A stretch of DNA of 53,441 bases from Burkholderiales bacterium (GCA_014860355.1 JACZJV010000182.1:1-53441), one strand, 5' to 3'; counted from the stretch's first letter, positions 1-9,034 are shown. Notes: generated by a model from the sequence alone, not told the origin. Program-made: numbers and translations.

Positions 1-464
1 ACCCTCGCCGGAACCTTGTCCTGCAGCGCGAACGGCAGGACGGGACGCATGAATCTGCCCAGGCCGAGGAGCGCAGCGAACAGCGCGCGCCGCGGCAGCA
101 CCGCGCGCAGGACCAGGCGCTGCAGGCGCTGCAGCAGCGGCCGCGGCACCCGTTCCTCCGCGAGCTTGCGGCCGATATCGACCAGGCGGCCGTACTGCAC
201 CCCGGAGGGGCAGGTGGTCTCGCAGGCGCGGCAGGTGAGGCAGCGGTCCAGGTGCAGTTGCGTGCGCGCCGTGACCTCGGCGCCTTCGAGCACGCCCTTG
301 ATCAGGTAGATGCGCCCGCGCGGCCCGTCGAGCTCGTCGCCGAGCAGCTGATAGGTGGGGCAGGTCGCGGTGCAAAAGCCGCAATGCACGCATTTGCGCA
401 GGATGGCGTCGGCCTCCATGCCATCGGGCGTGCCCTTGAACAAATCAGACAATTCAGTTTGCAT
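1..464 (-). CDS. glcF: Glycolate oxidase iron-sulfur subunit GlcF (N-terminal part, cut by window edge)
   Basis: Iron-sulfur subunit of the membrane-associated glycolate dehydrogenase, passing electrons from the GlcD/GlcE flavoprotein to the quinone pool. About 154 residues are visible. Two ferredoxin-type cysteine clusters can be read: CVHCGFCTATCP near residues 25-36 and CLTCRACETTCP near residues 75-86, the usual two 4Fe-4S sites of GlcF. The ATG at 464 lies 24 bases after the glcE stop, so it is the third gene of a glcD-glcE-glcF operon. The C-terminal CCG-type cysteine domains lie outside the window. Identification is firm. Confidence 0.95.
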   Translation of the reverse strand, partial: MQTELSDLFKGTPDGMEADAILRKCVHCGFCTATCPTYQLLGDELDGPRGRIYLIKGVLEGAEVTARTQLHLDRCLTCRACETTCPSGVQYGRLVDIGRKLAEERVPRPLLQRLQRLVLRAVLPRRALFAALLGLGRFMRPVLPFALQDKVPAR

Positions 465-488
465 GGCGCAAACGCGGTGTATAGCGCT

Positions 489-1553
489 TCATAGATCGGG
501 GTACATCCGCCCGGCGCTGAATATGCCGGCCGGATCGAACGCACGCTTCAGCTTGCGGTGTATGGTCGCCACCGCGGGCGGCAGCGGAGTGAACACCCCC
601 GCGCTTTTGTCAGCCGCACGAAACAGCGTGGCATGCCCGCCCACCTGCGCCGCAGCCTCGCGGATGGTGCGCGCATCCGCATTGCTTGCCAGCCACCGGA
701 GGGAGCCCCCCCATTCGATCAACTGCTCTCCGGGCAATGCGAGCGGCGGCGCGACCGAGGGCAGCGACAGGCGCCACATGGGCTTGTCGCTCTGGAAAAA
801 GGCATCGGTCTGCTCGCGTATCGCCTGCCAGAATTGTTCGGCCTGCGCGGTCTGCATGAGGTCGCCGCCTATCACCTCTTGCGCTGCCCTGATCGCGCTC
901 GCAGCACCGGACAGGCGCAGCGTGAGGCCGCCATCCGACCAGGCGCAAGCGCTGATCGGCAGCGGCTTTCCGCCCCAGTGGTTGAGCATCTCGATCGCCT
1001 TGTCCTGGGGCAATTCCAGCTTGAGCGTCGCTTCCGCGAACGGCAACGGCGGCACCTTGAGCGAGACCTCCAGAATCAGGCCCAGCGTTCCCAGGGAACC
1101 CGCCATCGGACGCGAAACATCGTAACCGGCGACATTCTTCATGACCTGTCCGCCGAAGCTCAGATCGTCCCCGCGTCCGTCGAGCATGCGCACGCCGAGC
1201 ACGAAATCGCGCACCGCTCCGGCCGCCTGCCGCCGCGGGCCGGACAATCCTGCCGCAAGCATCCCGCCCACGGTCGCGCCGGGACCGTAGTGCGGCGGCT
1301 CGAAGGCGAGCTGCTGGCCTCGCGCGTGCAGCGCCGCTTCCAGTTCGGCCAAGGGCGTGCCGCAGCGCGCGGTGATCACCAGTTCGGTCGGCTCGTACGC
1401 GACTATGCCGGTGTAGTCGCGCGTATCGAGCACTTCGCCCTGCAGCGCCTGGCCGTAAAAGTCCTTGGTGCCGCCGCCGCGCAGGCGCAGCGGCTTTTTC
1501 GCTGCCGCTGCCGAGCGGATCCGCTCGGCGTATCGTTCGATGACTTCCTGCAT
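489..1553 (-). CDS. glcE: Glycolate oxidase FAD-binding subunit GlcE
   Basis: Second flavoprotein-type subunit of glycolate dehydrogenase (glycolate to glyoxylate). It has 354 residues, normal for GlcE. The N-terminal half carries the PCMH-type FAD-binding fold, with LRGGGTKDFYG near residue 25 and the glycine-rich YGPGATVGGMLAAGLSGP near residues 90-107; the C-terminal half is the FAD-linked oxidase domain. The ATG at 1553 follows the glcD stop by one base, so translation is probably coupled. No frame damage seen. Confidence 0.95.
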   Translation of the reverse strand: MQEVIERYAERIRSAAAAKKPLRLRGGGTKDFYGQALQGEVLDTRDYTGIVAYEPTELVITARCGTPLAELEAALHARGQQLAFEPPHYGPGATVGGMLAAGLSGPRRQAAGAVRDFVLGVRMLDGRGDDLSFGGQVMKNVAGYDVSRPMAGSLGTLGLILEVSLKVPPLPFAEATLKLELPQDKAIEMLNHWGGKPLPISACAWSDGGLTLRLSGAASAIRAAQEVIGGDLMQTAQAEQFWQAIREQTDAFFQSDKPMWRLSLPSVAPPLALPGEQLIEWGGSLRWLASNADARTIREAAAQVGGHATLFRAADKSAGVFTPLPPAVATIHRKLKRAFDPAGIFSAGRMYPDL

Positions 1554-1554
1554 A

Positions 1555-3039
1555 TCAGAAGCGCGGCAGCCCGGGATGCGGCAACTGCCCGCCTTCGACG
1601 TGCATGCGGCCGAACTCGGCGCAGCGGTGCAGCGTCGGTATGTTCTTGTCCGGGTTGAGCAGGCCCTCCTCGTCGAAGGCGCGCTTCACGGCGCGGAACA
1701 TTTCGAGTTCCTTCGGATCGAACTGCACGCACATCTGGTTGATTTTCTCTATGCCGACTCCATGCTCGCCGGTGATGGTGCCGCCCACCGCGATGCTCTT
1801 CTCCAGCACCTCGCCGGCGAACGCCTCGGTACGGCGCAGCTGCTCCGGATCGTTGGCGTCGAACAGGATGAGCGGATGCAGGTTGCCGTCCCCGGCGTGG
1901 AAAACATTGGGGCAGCGCAAGCCGTATTTCTTTTCCATTTCGGCGATGAAGCGCAGCACTTCGCCCAGGCGCTTCCTCGGGATGGTGCCGTCCATGCAGT
2001 AGTAGTCCGGCGAGATGCGCCCCATGGCCGGGAACGCCGCCTTGCGCCCGGACCAGAATCTGAGGCGCTCGGCTTCGTTCTGCGAAATGCGGAAATCGTA
2101 GGCACCGGCCTGCTTCAGCACCGCGGTCATGCGCCCGATCTCTTCCTCCACTTCTTCCACCGTGCCGTCGGATTCGCACAGCAGCAGCGCGGCCGCTTCC
2201 AGGTCGTAGCCTGCGTGCACGTATTGCTCCACCGCGCGCGTGGCCGGCTGATCCATCATTTCGAGTCCCGCCGGGATGATGCCTGCAGCGATGATGTCGG
2301 CAGCGGCATTGCCCGCCTTCTCCACGTCGTCGAAGGCGGCGAGAATGACCCTGGCGGTATGCGGCTTGGGAACGAGTTTGACGGTGATTTCCGTGGCCAC
2401 GGCGAGCATGCCCTCGGAGCCCATGATCAGCGCGAGCAGGTCGTAGCCCGGCGCATCGAGCGCCTCGCTGCCGAATTCGACCACCTCGCCCTCGATGGTG
2501 CAGGCGCGCACGCGCAGCACGTTGTGCACGGTGAGCCCGTACTTGAGGCAGTGCACGCCGCCCGCGTTCTCGCCCACGTTGCCGCCTATGCTGCAGGCGA
2601 TCTGCGAGGACGGGTCGGGGGCGTAGTACAGGCCGTAGGGCGCGGCTGCTTCGGATATGGCCAGATTGCGCACCCCGGGCTGCACCCGCGCGACCCGCGC
2701 GACAGGGTCGAGCGCGAGGATGCGCTTCATCTTCGCGAGCGACAGCAACACGCCCTTGCCGTGCGGCAGTGCCCCGCCCGAGAGCCCGGTGCCCGCGCCG
2801 CGCGCCACCACCGGCAGATTGAGCCGGCGGCAGGCGCGCAGCACGCGCGCGACCTCGTCCTCGTTCTGCGGCAGGGCCACCACCATGGGCAGCTCGCGGT
2901 AGGCCGACAGGCCGTCGCATTCGTAGGGCTTGGTGTCCTCAGGCTCGTACAGCACAGCCTCGGCGGGCAGTATCGCGCGCAGCACTTTGACCGCAGCGGA
3001 CTGGCGCACCGGATCGAGCAAGCGGAAACCTTCGTTCAT
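1555..3039 (-). CDS. glcD: Glycolate oxidase subunit GlcD (FAD-linked)
   Basis: Catalytic FAD subunit of glycolate dehydrogenase, first gene of the operon. It has 494 residues, normal length. Visible family features: the PCMH FAD-binding signature ARGAGTGLSGGALP near residues 100-113, the CSIGGNVGENAGG segment near residues 148-160, and HAGDGNLHP in the C-terminal oxidase domain. With GlcE and GlcF it lets the cell use glycolate or detoxify 2-phosphoglycolate-derived glycolate. The ATG at 3039 opens onto a 273-base divergent intergenic region. A D-lactate dehydrogenase is the main alternative, but the glcE and glcF neighbours settle it. Confidence 0.95.
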   Translation of the reverse strand: MNEGFRLLDPVRQSAAVKVLRAILPAEAVLYEPEDTKPYECDGLSAYRELPMVVALPQNEDEVARVLRACRRLNLPVVARGAGTGLSGGALPHGKGVLLSLAKMKRILALDPVARVARVQPGVRNLAISEAAAPYGLYYAPDPSSQIACSIGGNVGENAGGVHCLKYGLTVHNVLRVRACTIEGEVVEFGSEALDAPGYDLLALIMGSEGMLAVATEITVKLVPKPHTARVILAAFDDVEKAGNAAADIIAAGIIPAGLEMMDQPATRAVEQYVHAGYDLEAAALLLCESDGTVEEVEEEIGRMTAVLKQAGAYDFRISQNEAERLRFWSGRKAAFPAMGRISPDYYCMDGTIPRKRLGEVLRFIAEMEKKYGLRCPNVFHAGDGNLHPLILFDANDPEQLRRTEAFAGEVLEKSIAVGGTITGEHGVGIEKINQMCVQFDPKELEMFRAVKRAFDEEGLLNPDKNIPTLHRCAEFGRMHVEGGQLPHPGLPRF

Positions 3040-3312
3040 ATCGGCGGGAGCCTACGTGCGGCGTGAATTTCGGGCAAATGACTGGAACGGCGGGCGACCG
3101 GCCCATGTTATTCACCGTCCCCGGATGTGTCAATCGAATGAGGCGATAAGTATTCATGTTGCCCAAAGCAGCAATCGCATCGCGCTCATTTGTTAAGATG
3201 TCCGGCAGAGCCGTTTCGGACCTGCCGGAGCGCTCGCCGACTTGACCAGGGAGGATGCAGGGGCCCGCCCCCGCGTTCAGCAATGCGTTCCAAATACCGC
3301 CGTATCGCCTGA
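3040..3312. promoter_or_regulatory. Divergent intergenic region glcD / SulP
   Basis: These 273 bases must hold the promoter for the leftward glc operon and probably that for the rightward SulP gene. The middle (about 3120-3200) is clearly more AT-rich than its surroundings. I found no convincing -35/-10 pair, operator or gene in it. A GlcC-type (GntR) operator would be expected but I cannot point to one. Confidence 0.4.
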
Positions 3313-5088
3313 ATGGCCGCCGAGCGCAGCGCCGCTCTCAGGCGCATCTTTCCGTTTCTGAACTGGTGGCCGCTGGTCAACCGCGGCACCATGCGCGTGG
3401 ACCTGCTCGCGGGTCTGATAGGCGCCGCCGTGGTGCTGCCGCAGGGCGTCGCATTCGCCACGCTTGCAGGAATGCCGCCCGAATACGGCCTGTACAGCGC
3501 CATGGTGCCGACCATAGTCGCCGCACTTTGGGGGTCCTCCTTACACGCTGTATCCGGGCCGACCAATGCCGTATCGCTGGTCGTGTTCGCGACGGTGAGC
3601 ACCCTGGCCGAACCGGGCTCGGCGCAATACATACACCTGGTGCTCACGCTATCGTTCATGTCAGGCCTGATGATGCTGTCGCTGGGCCTGCTGCGCCTGG
3701 GCACGCTGGTCAATTTCATCTCGCACACCGTGGTGGTCGGCTTCACCGCCGGCGCAGCGATGCTCATTTTCGGCGCGCAACTGCGCAATTTCTTCGGCGT
3801 GGACATCGCGCGCGGCCACTCGTTTTTGCGCACGCTCGAGGCGTTTGCGCTGCAGTTGCCGAGCATTCAACCCTATGTGCTGCTGGTAGCCGCCGTGACG
3901 CTCGTAACCGGCATACTTGCCCGCCGCTTCCTCAAGCAGGTACCGTACATGATAGCCGCCATGCTGGTGGGCAGCATCCTCGCATTCGTGCTCAATCAAG
4001 CCCACGGTGCGGACTACACCGGGATCCGCACCCTGGGTGCGCTGCCGGGCGCGCTTCCGCCGCTGTCGCATCCGAGCTGGGAACTGGAGAACCTGAGAAA
4101 GCTGCTCGCCATCGCCGTCGCCGTCACCGTGCTCGGCCTGACCGAGGCCATATCCATAGGACGCGCGATCGCGCTCAAGTCCGGCCAGCGCATCGACGGC
4201 AATCAGGAGTTCATCGGTCAGGGTCTGTCCAACATCGTTGCCAGTTTCTTTTCCGGCTACCCTGCGACCTGCTCGTTCAACCGTTCCGGCCTCAACTACG
4301 AGGCCGGGGCGCGCACTCCGCTGTCCGCGGTCTTTTCCGCGCTGTTTCTGATCGTGATTCTGATCTTTGTCGCGCCGCTCATGGCCTACCTTCCCATCGC
4401 CAGCATGGCGGCGATCCTGTTTCTGGTCGCCTGGGGTCTGATCGATTTCCACAGCATCCGCACCGTCGTGCGCTCCAGCCGGCCCGAAACCGCGGTGCTC
4501 GCGCTCACCTTCGCCGCAACGCTGCTGCTGGAACTGGAATTCGCGATCCTGGTGGGGGTCACGCTTTCCCTCTTGGTCTATCTGAACCGGACTTCACGCC
4601 CGACCATGCGCAGCCTGGTGCCGGATCCGCAGCATCCGACGCGCAAAATGATGGTACTGGAGCCGGGGCTTGCCGAGTGCCCGCAGCTCAAGATCCTGCG
4701 GGTGGAAGGTTCGATCTATTTCGGGGCGGTCAACCATGTCGACACGCATTTCGACACGCTGCGCGCGGCGAATCCGGATCAGAAGCACCTGCTGCTGCTG
4801 GCCAAGAGCATCAATTTCGTCGACGTGGCCGGCGCAGAACTGCTTGCGCACGAAGCCGGGCGGCGCAGAAACATGGGCGGACAGCTGTATTTCTACAGCA
4901 TGCGCCAGCCGGTGCACGACATGCTGGAGCGCAGCGGACATATCGAGCAAATCGGCCGGGACAATGTCTTCGCCGGAAAATACGAAGCGATTAGCGGCGT
5001 GTTCGCACGCCTCGACCGCTCAGTCTGCAGCACCTGCCACGCGCGCATATTCAACGAATGCGCGACCCTGCCGCCGCCGAAAAGCTAG
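3313..5088 (+). CDS. SulP family inorganic anion transporter with STAS domain
   Basis: Inner-membrane secondary transporter of the SLC26/SulP family, which moves sulfate, bicarbonate or related anions. 591 residues. The N-terminal two thirds is hydrophobic and shows the family start (DLLAGLIGAAVVLPQGVAFA) and MPPEYGLYSAMVPTIVAALWG, followed by repeated membrane spans to about residue 430. A STAS domain follows (about 450-560; SIYFGAVNHV, KSINFVDVAGAELL). The last 30 residues hold a small cysteine group, CSTC followed eight residues later by another Cys, not typical of the family. Substrate cannot be told from sequence; sulfate is suggested by the two TauE/SafE-type genes nearby. Confidence 0.9.
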   Translation: MAAERSAALRRIFPFLNWWPLVNRGTMRVDLLAGLIGAAVVLPQGVAFATLAGMPPEYGLYSAMVPTIVAALWGSSLHAVSGPTNAVSLVVFATVSTLAEPGSAQYIHLVLTLSFMSGLMMLSLGLLRLGTLVNFISHTVVVGFTAGAAMLIFGAQLRNFFGVDIARGHSFLRTLEAFALQLPSIQPYVLLVAAVTLVTGILARRFLKQVPYMIAAMLVGSILAFVLNQAHGADYTGIRTLGALPGALPPLSHPSWELENLRKLLAIAVAVTVLGLTEAISIGRAIALKSGQRIDGNQEFIGQGLSNIVASFFSGYPATCSFNRSGLNYEAGARTPLSAVFSALFLIVILIFVAPLMAYLPIASMAAILFLVAWGLIDFHSIRTVVRSSRPETAVLALTFAATLLLELEFAILVGVTLSLLVYLNRTSRPTMRSLVPDPQHPTRKMMVLEPGLAECPQLKILRVEGSIYFGAVNHVDTHFDTLRAANPDQKHLLLLAKSINFVDVAGAELLAHEAGRRRNMGGQLYFYSMRQPVHDMLERSGHIEQIGRDNVFAGKYEAISGVFARLDRSVCSTCHARIFNECATLPPPKS

Positions 5089-5101
5089 TCGCACGCGCCA
5101 C

Positions 5102-5848
5102 CTAGTGCGTCCTGCGCAGCGGAAACGCGTTCAGGGCCAATCCCACAAGCATGCACAGCAGCGTGAACAGGCTGCCGAAAAGCCAGGAGCGATCATGTGC
5201 TTCGTTCCACACCCAGCGTTCGATGCCTGAAAGGCGCACCTTGAAGCTGCCCACCGTGTGTCCGACCACTTTCCCGGATTTCACCAGCAGGGTTTCGACC
5301 GTGTAGGTTCCCACCTGCAAATCCCCCGGCAGCCGCATGTCGGCGATAAACAGCCGGTTTCCGAACACCCTGATGGCGCGATCGTCTTCGTGGTAATAGC
5401 CCTGCTTCTCCTTGAGGCGGAAGAACGCCTTGCGCCAGTCCGAGGCCGCATGCGCCTTGAGTTGCGGCTCGACGCGCACCCAGACGCCTTCGAGGATCAA
5501 TCCATATTTCTGTTGGTCCTCGGGCGACAGGATGGAAGCGATCGGCGAGGTTGCGTATAGGAACAGCAGGCTCGGCGCTTCTTCCATTTTGACCCTCTCG
5601 CCTTCCACCCAGAACGGCCCGACTTTGGTCTCGCGCGATAGCGTGGCTTGCTGCTTCGGCCCCACCAATTTGATGATCAGCTCGCCCGACTTGCTCATTG
5701 CGCCCACAGCTTGGATCGTGGTACCGGCGAAGTCTGTGGTGATCCTGACGTCGCTGGTCGCCGGCGCGACGACCAGCGGCTCTTCCGCCAGCGACGGGGT
5801 CTGAAGCATCCAGCCAGAGACAAACAACAGGCAGAGCAGCCAGCGCAT
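5102..5848 (-). CDS. TIGR02186-family membrane-anchored protein, partner of TauE/SafE exporter
   Basis: 248 residues with an N-terminal signal peptide (hydrophobic core MRWLLCLLFVSGWMLQ, cleavage probably after SLA near residue 21), a soluble periplasmic body with immunoglobulin-like beta composition, and a C-terminal membrane span near residues 222-243. This matches the TIGR02186 family, commonly encoded beside sulfite/sulfonate exporters of the TauE/SafE type. The start lies 2 bases after the stop of the upstream TauE/SafE gene, so the two are co-transcribed. Biochemical function is unknown; a periplasmic accessory role in anion export is inference. Confidence 0.75.
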   Translation of the reverse strand: MRWLLCLLFVSGWMLQTPSLAEEPLVVAPATSDVRITTDFAGTTIQAVGAMSKSGELIIKLVGPKQQATLSRETKVGPFWVEGERVKMEEAPSLLFLYATSPIASILSPEDQQKYGLILEGVWVRVEPQLKAHAASDWRKAFFRLKEKQGYYHEDDRAIRVFGNRLFIADMRLPGDLQVGTYTVETLLVKSGKVVGHTVGSFKVRLSGIERWVWNEAHDRSWLFGSLFTLLCMLVGLALNAFPLRRTH

Positions 5849-5850
5849 AG

Positions 5851-6786
5851 TCAGCGCACCTCGATCGTCATTGCGTAGATGTCGCCCGGCGGAATCAGCA
5901 GGGTCACGACCATTTTGACTGCCACCGCGACCACGACCAGCGCCAGGATCAGGCGCAGTTTCTCCGCCGGCAGGCGCGCGCCCAGCCGCGCCCCCAGTTT
6001 GGTCCCGAGCACCGAGCCCAGTATCAGGATCAGCGCGAGGAAGGGATCGACCGAATGGTTGATGCCCGCCTGCATGATGCTCACGGCCGCGGTGGTAAAC
6101 AGCAATTGGAACAGCGATGTGCCGACGACGATCTTGGTCGGCATCTTCAACACATAGATCATCACCGGCACCATGATGAAGCCGCCGCCGACGCCCATCA
6201 GCGAGGTCAGGATGCCGACCGCGGCGCCCAGGAGCAAGGGCCCGACTACCGACATGCGTACGCCGGAGGCAGGGTAGCTCGTCTGCCAGGGCAGGCGCTG
6301 CATCCAGTCTCGCAACAGCGACTTCGGCTTCGCCGGCGCTGCCGCTGTGCCTGCGCCGGGCTTGCCGGCGCGGGCAACAGCCCGCACCGATTCGATCAGC
6401 ATGCTCACGCCGATGATGCCCAGCAGGATGACATAGAGAAAAACAACCACGTTGCCGAACTGGCCCGCGCGCAACAGCAGCTTGGCGAGGTACACGCCGA
6501 AGCCGCCGCCCAGCCAGCTGCCGATCAGCAGTGTCAGGCCCATCTTGAAGTCGATATTGCCGTGGCGCCAGTGCAGGTAGCTCGCGCCGGAAGCCGTACC
6601 GGTCATCTGCGCCGCGCCGCTGGACACCGCTACAATGGGAGGTATACCGGAGAATATGAGCAGCGGCGTGATCAGAAAGCCGCCGCCTACCCCGACCAGG
6701 CCGGAGAGAAAGCCGACCAGAGCGCCGTAGAGCGAAATCAGGACGATATTGACGTCCATGTGTGCGATCGGCAGAAAGAATTCCAT
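5851..6786 (-). CDS. TauE/SafE family sulfite/anion exporter
   Basis: 311-residue polytopic membrane protein of the DUF81 (TauE/SafE) family. Both internal repeats are visible, each opening with the family glycine motif: GFLSGLVGVGGGFLITPLL (residues about 21-39) and GILTSLMGVGGGFIMVPVM (about 196-214). About eight to nine membrane spans, with a polar loop near residues 130-175. Members export sulfite, sulfoacetate or thiosulfate-related anions; exact substrate unknown. Forms a two-gene unit with the TIGR02186 protein downstream. Divergent from the esterase gene starting at 6896. Confidence 0.88.
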   Translation of the reverse strand: MEFFLPIAHMDVNIVLISLYGALVGFLSGLVGVGGGFLITPLLIFSGIPPIVAVSSGAAQMTGTASGASYLHWRHGNIDFKMGLTLLIGSWLGGGFGVYLAKLLLRAGQFGNVVVFLYVILLGIIGVSMLIESVRAVARAGKPGAGTAAAPAKPKSLLRDWMQRLPWQTSYPASGVRMSVVGPLLLGAAVGILTSLMGVGGGFIMVPVMIYVLKMPTKIVVGTSLFQLLFTTAAVSIMQAGINHSVDPFLALILILGSVLGTKLGARLGARLPAEKLRLILALVVVAVAVKMVVTLLIPPGDIYAMTIEVR

Positions 6787-6895
6787 GAATATGCCGGCGT
6801 TTGACTACAGCGATGGGAAGGAGGCTGCTATTTTACCGGTTAGCGAACGCTGTTCCTCATGGTTAGCTCAACTTTTGCGCGTCCCGAGGTCCGTG

Positions 6896-7543
6896 ATGGA
6901 TTTCCTCGCTGCCGGCACGCGCCGCCACAGAGCTGCGGCGACCGCCGGTGCTGCATTGCTGCTCGCAGGCTGCGCGCTCGCCGGCTGCAGCGGCAATGTC
7001 GCAAAACTCCCGCAACTGCCAGCCGACGCCGTGGTCCTCGCCTTCGGCGACAGCCTCACCTTCGGCACCGGCGCGCAAGCCGAGGCCAGTTACCCGGCGG
7101 TGCTGCAGAAGCTCATCGGGCGCACCGTCGCAAACGCGGGCGTACCCGGAGAAGTAAGCGCGGCAGGACTGGCACGACTGCCCGATACACTGGATGAATA
7201 CCAACCCGCGCTGCTCATCCTCTGCCACGGCGGCAACGATTTTCTGCGCAAGCTCGGCGACGCCCAGGCTGCGGAAAACCTGCGCGCGATGATCCGGCTT
7301 GCCAAGGAGCGGGGCATAGGCGTTGTGCTCATCGCCGTACCCAAACCGGGCTTATTGCCCTCGCCGCCCGATTTCTACGCCGGGATCGCCCGGGAATTCG
7401 GCCTGCCCTATGAGGCGGAGGCGCTGAAGACCATACTGCGCGACAAGGGACTGAAATCCGACCTGGCGCATCCCAATGCCGAAGGCTACACCCGGCTGGC
7501 GCAGGCAGTGGCGGCACTGTTGAAGAAAAGCGGCGCCGTGTGA
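6896..7543 (+). CDS. SGNH-hydrolase arylesterase / TesA-like lipoprotein
   Basis: 215 residues. Carries the GDSL/SGNH blocks: FGDSLTFGTG (nucleophile Ser, block I), GVPGEVS (block II Gly), HGGNDFLR (block III Asn) and DLAHPNAEGY (block V Asp and His). This is the multifunctional acyl-CoA thioesterase I / arylesterase type. The N-terminus reads as a lipoprotein signal (AGAALLLAGC), so the enzyme is probably anchored in the envelope. I chose the ATG at 6896; a GTG directly before it and an in-frame upstream start near 6749 (which would run into the divergent exporter gene) are less likely. Substrate unknown. Confidence 0.85.
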   Translation: MDFLAAGTRRHRAAATAGAALLLAGCALAGCSGNVAKLPQLPADAVVLAFGDSLTFGTGAQAEASYPAVLQKLIGRTVANAGVPGEVSAAGLARLPDTLDEYQPALLILCHGGNDFLRKLGDAQAAENLRAMIRLAKERGIGVVLIAVPKPGLLPSPPDFYAGIAREFGLPYEAEALKTILRDKGLKSDLAHPNAEGYTRLAQAVAALLKKSGAV

Positions 7544-7647
7544 TTTTCGCGCGGCGCCGTATCGAACTATGGCCTGGTCCCGCTCGCGCGGGCACAAGCC
7601 AGGCATAGATGCGAAAATCGCGGCGTAATCCAACCAGGAGGCATTGC

Positions 7648-8403
7648 ATGTTTGATCTGACCGGCAAAGTCGCGCTGATCACCGGCTCGACCAAGGGCAT
7701 AGGCAAGTCGATCGCCGAAGAGATGGCGAAAGCGGGGGCCAAGGTGGTGATTTCCAGCCGCAAGGCCGATGCATGCGAGGAGGTGACCCGCGAATTCAGC
7801 GGCAAAGGTTACGCGGCGATCTCGATTCCCTGCAACATCGCGCACAAGGAAGAGCTGCAGCGCCTCGTAGACGCGACCATGAAACACTGGGGGAAAATAG
7901 ATATCCTGGTGTGCAATGCCGCCGCCAACCCGGTGTACGGGCCCACGGCGCAGGCGGGCGACGAGGTGTTCGACAAGATCATGGGCAACAACATCAAGAG
8001 CAACTGGTGGCTGTGCAATATGGTGATTCCGCAGATGGCCGAACGCAGGGACGGCGTGGTGATCATCGTCTCGAGCATCGCCGCGTTGAAGGGCAACACC
8101 GTGATCGGGCTCTACGGCGTGTCCAAGGCGGCAGACACGGCCCTGGTCCGGAACTACGCCTGCGAGTGGGGCCCGTCGAACATACGCGTCAACGCGATTC
8201 TGCCCGGCCTGATCAAAACCGATTTTGCCCGGGCATTGTGGGAAAACGACCAGGCGCGCAAGGCACGCGAGGCGATGACGCCGCTGCGGCGCCTGGGCGA
8301 GGCCGAAGAAATCGGCGGTATCGCGGTGTTTCTCGCGTCCAGGGCAGCCACCTTTGTCACCGGCCAGACGATAATCGCCGACGGCGGCGTGACCATCGCC
8401 TGA
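7648..8403 (+). CDS. SDR family oxidoreductase
   Basis: 251-residue classical short-chain dehydrogenase/reductase. Cofactor motif TGSTKGIGKS near residues 12-21, NAAAN in the NNAG position near residue 90, catalytic Ser in IIVSSIAAL, catalytic YGVSK (Tyr and Lys), and a C-terminal FVTGQTIIADGGVTIA ending typical of tetrameric SDRs. The ATG at 7648 is preceded by AGGAGG at about 7636-7641, good spacing; upstream in-frame starts lack this. NAD(P)H-dependent ketone/alcohol chemistry, substrate unknown. Lies 104 bases after the esterase gene, possibly in the same transcript. Confidence 0.92.
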   Translation: MFDLTGKVALITGSTKGIGKSIAEEMAKAGAKVVISSRKADACEEVTREFSGKGYAAISIPCNIAHKEELQRLVDATMKHWGKIDILVCNAAANPVYGPTAQAGDEVFDKIMGNNIKSNWWLCNMVIPQMAERRDGVVIIVSSIAALKGNTVIGLYGVSKAADTALVRNYACEWGPSNIRVNAILPGLIKTDFARALWENDQARKAREAMTPLRRLGEAEEIGGIAVFLASRAATFVTGQTIIADGGVTIA

Positions 8404-8431
8404 ATCACCGAAACCGGATCGCGCAGCGGCC

Positions 8432-9034
8432 CTATGCCTGCGCCGCTGCCTTCGCCATGGCGACGCCTATCAGGCTGTCGCGCGTTACCAGCCCTGCCAG
8501 CTGCTCTTCGTCGAGACCTTCGGTGCCGGCGGGTCGCAGCGGCAACACCATGTAACGCATGTCGGCGGTGGAGTCGTGCACCCGGATTTCGACATCGTCG
8601 GGGATGCGGGTGCCGAACTCCTGCAGCACGGTGCGCGGTTCGCGCACCACGCGGCTGCGATAATTGCTGCTCTTGTACCATTCGGGCGGCAGACCGAGCA
8701 GCATGCGCGGATAGCACGAACACAGGGTGCACACGATCACGTTGTGCACGCGCGGGGTGTCTTCGAGCACGATCAGGCGCAGCGGTCCCACGGCGAAACC
8801 GAGTTCCTCCGCCGCGGCAGAGCCGTTGTGCAAGGCGCGCGCCTTGTAGGCGGGATCGACCCAGGCGCGCGCCACCATCTTCGCACCCCGCCCCGGATTG
8901 CGGCTGTCCATGGCCTTGACTTCGCGCTCCACATCGGCGCCGCTGAACACCCCCTTGAGGATGAGCAGTTCCTCGATCGCGCTTTGCATGCGCCGGTAGT
9001 AGCCGCGGCTGTCGGCTTCGTCCGTCTGCTTCAT
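8432..9034 (-). CDS. Nitrile hydratase alpha / thiocyanate hydrolase gamma-type cobalt subunit
   Basis: 200-residue catalytic subunit of the nitrile hydratase superfamily. The metal-binding claw VCTLCSC is present near residues 101-107; Thr between the first two cysteines marks the cobalt type. The surrounding family sequence (EDTPRVHNVIV, GLPPEWYKSSNYRSRVVREPR, GTEGLDEEQLAGLVTRDSLIG) is intact. After CSCYP the protein has Arg where nitrile hydratases usually have Trp (CSCYPW/CSCTPW), a change in the substrate pocket that would suit an anionic substrate. ATG overlaps the preceding gene by 4 bases, so subunits are translationally coupled. Reaction: nitrile to amide, or thiocyanate to carbonyl sulfide and ammonia; not decidable from sequence alone. 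Confidence 0.88.
   Translation of the reverse strand: MKQTDEADSRGYYRRMQSAIEELLILKGVFSGADVEREVKAMDSRNPGRGAKMVARAWVDPAYKARALHNGSAAAEELGFAVGPLRLIVLEDTPRVHNVIVCTLCSCYPRMLLGLPPEWYKSSNYRSRVVREPRTVLQEFGTRIPDDVEIRVHDSTADMRYMVLPLRPAGTEGLDEEQLAGLVTRDSLIGVAMAKAAAQA

Noticed and set aside
1465-3066. Long open frame antisense to glcD, and similar ones antisense or out of frame to sulP, amidase and alaS
   Set aside because: These are long only because of high GC; they are rich in Arg, Ala, Gly and His, have no domain, and overlap confident genes throughout.
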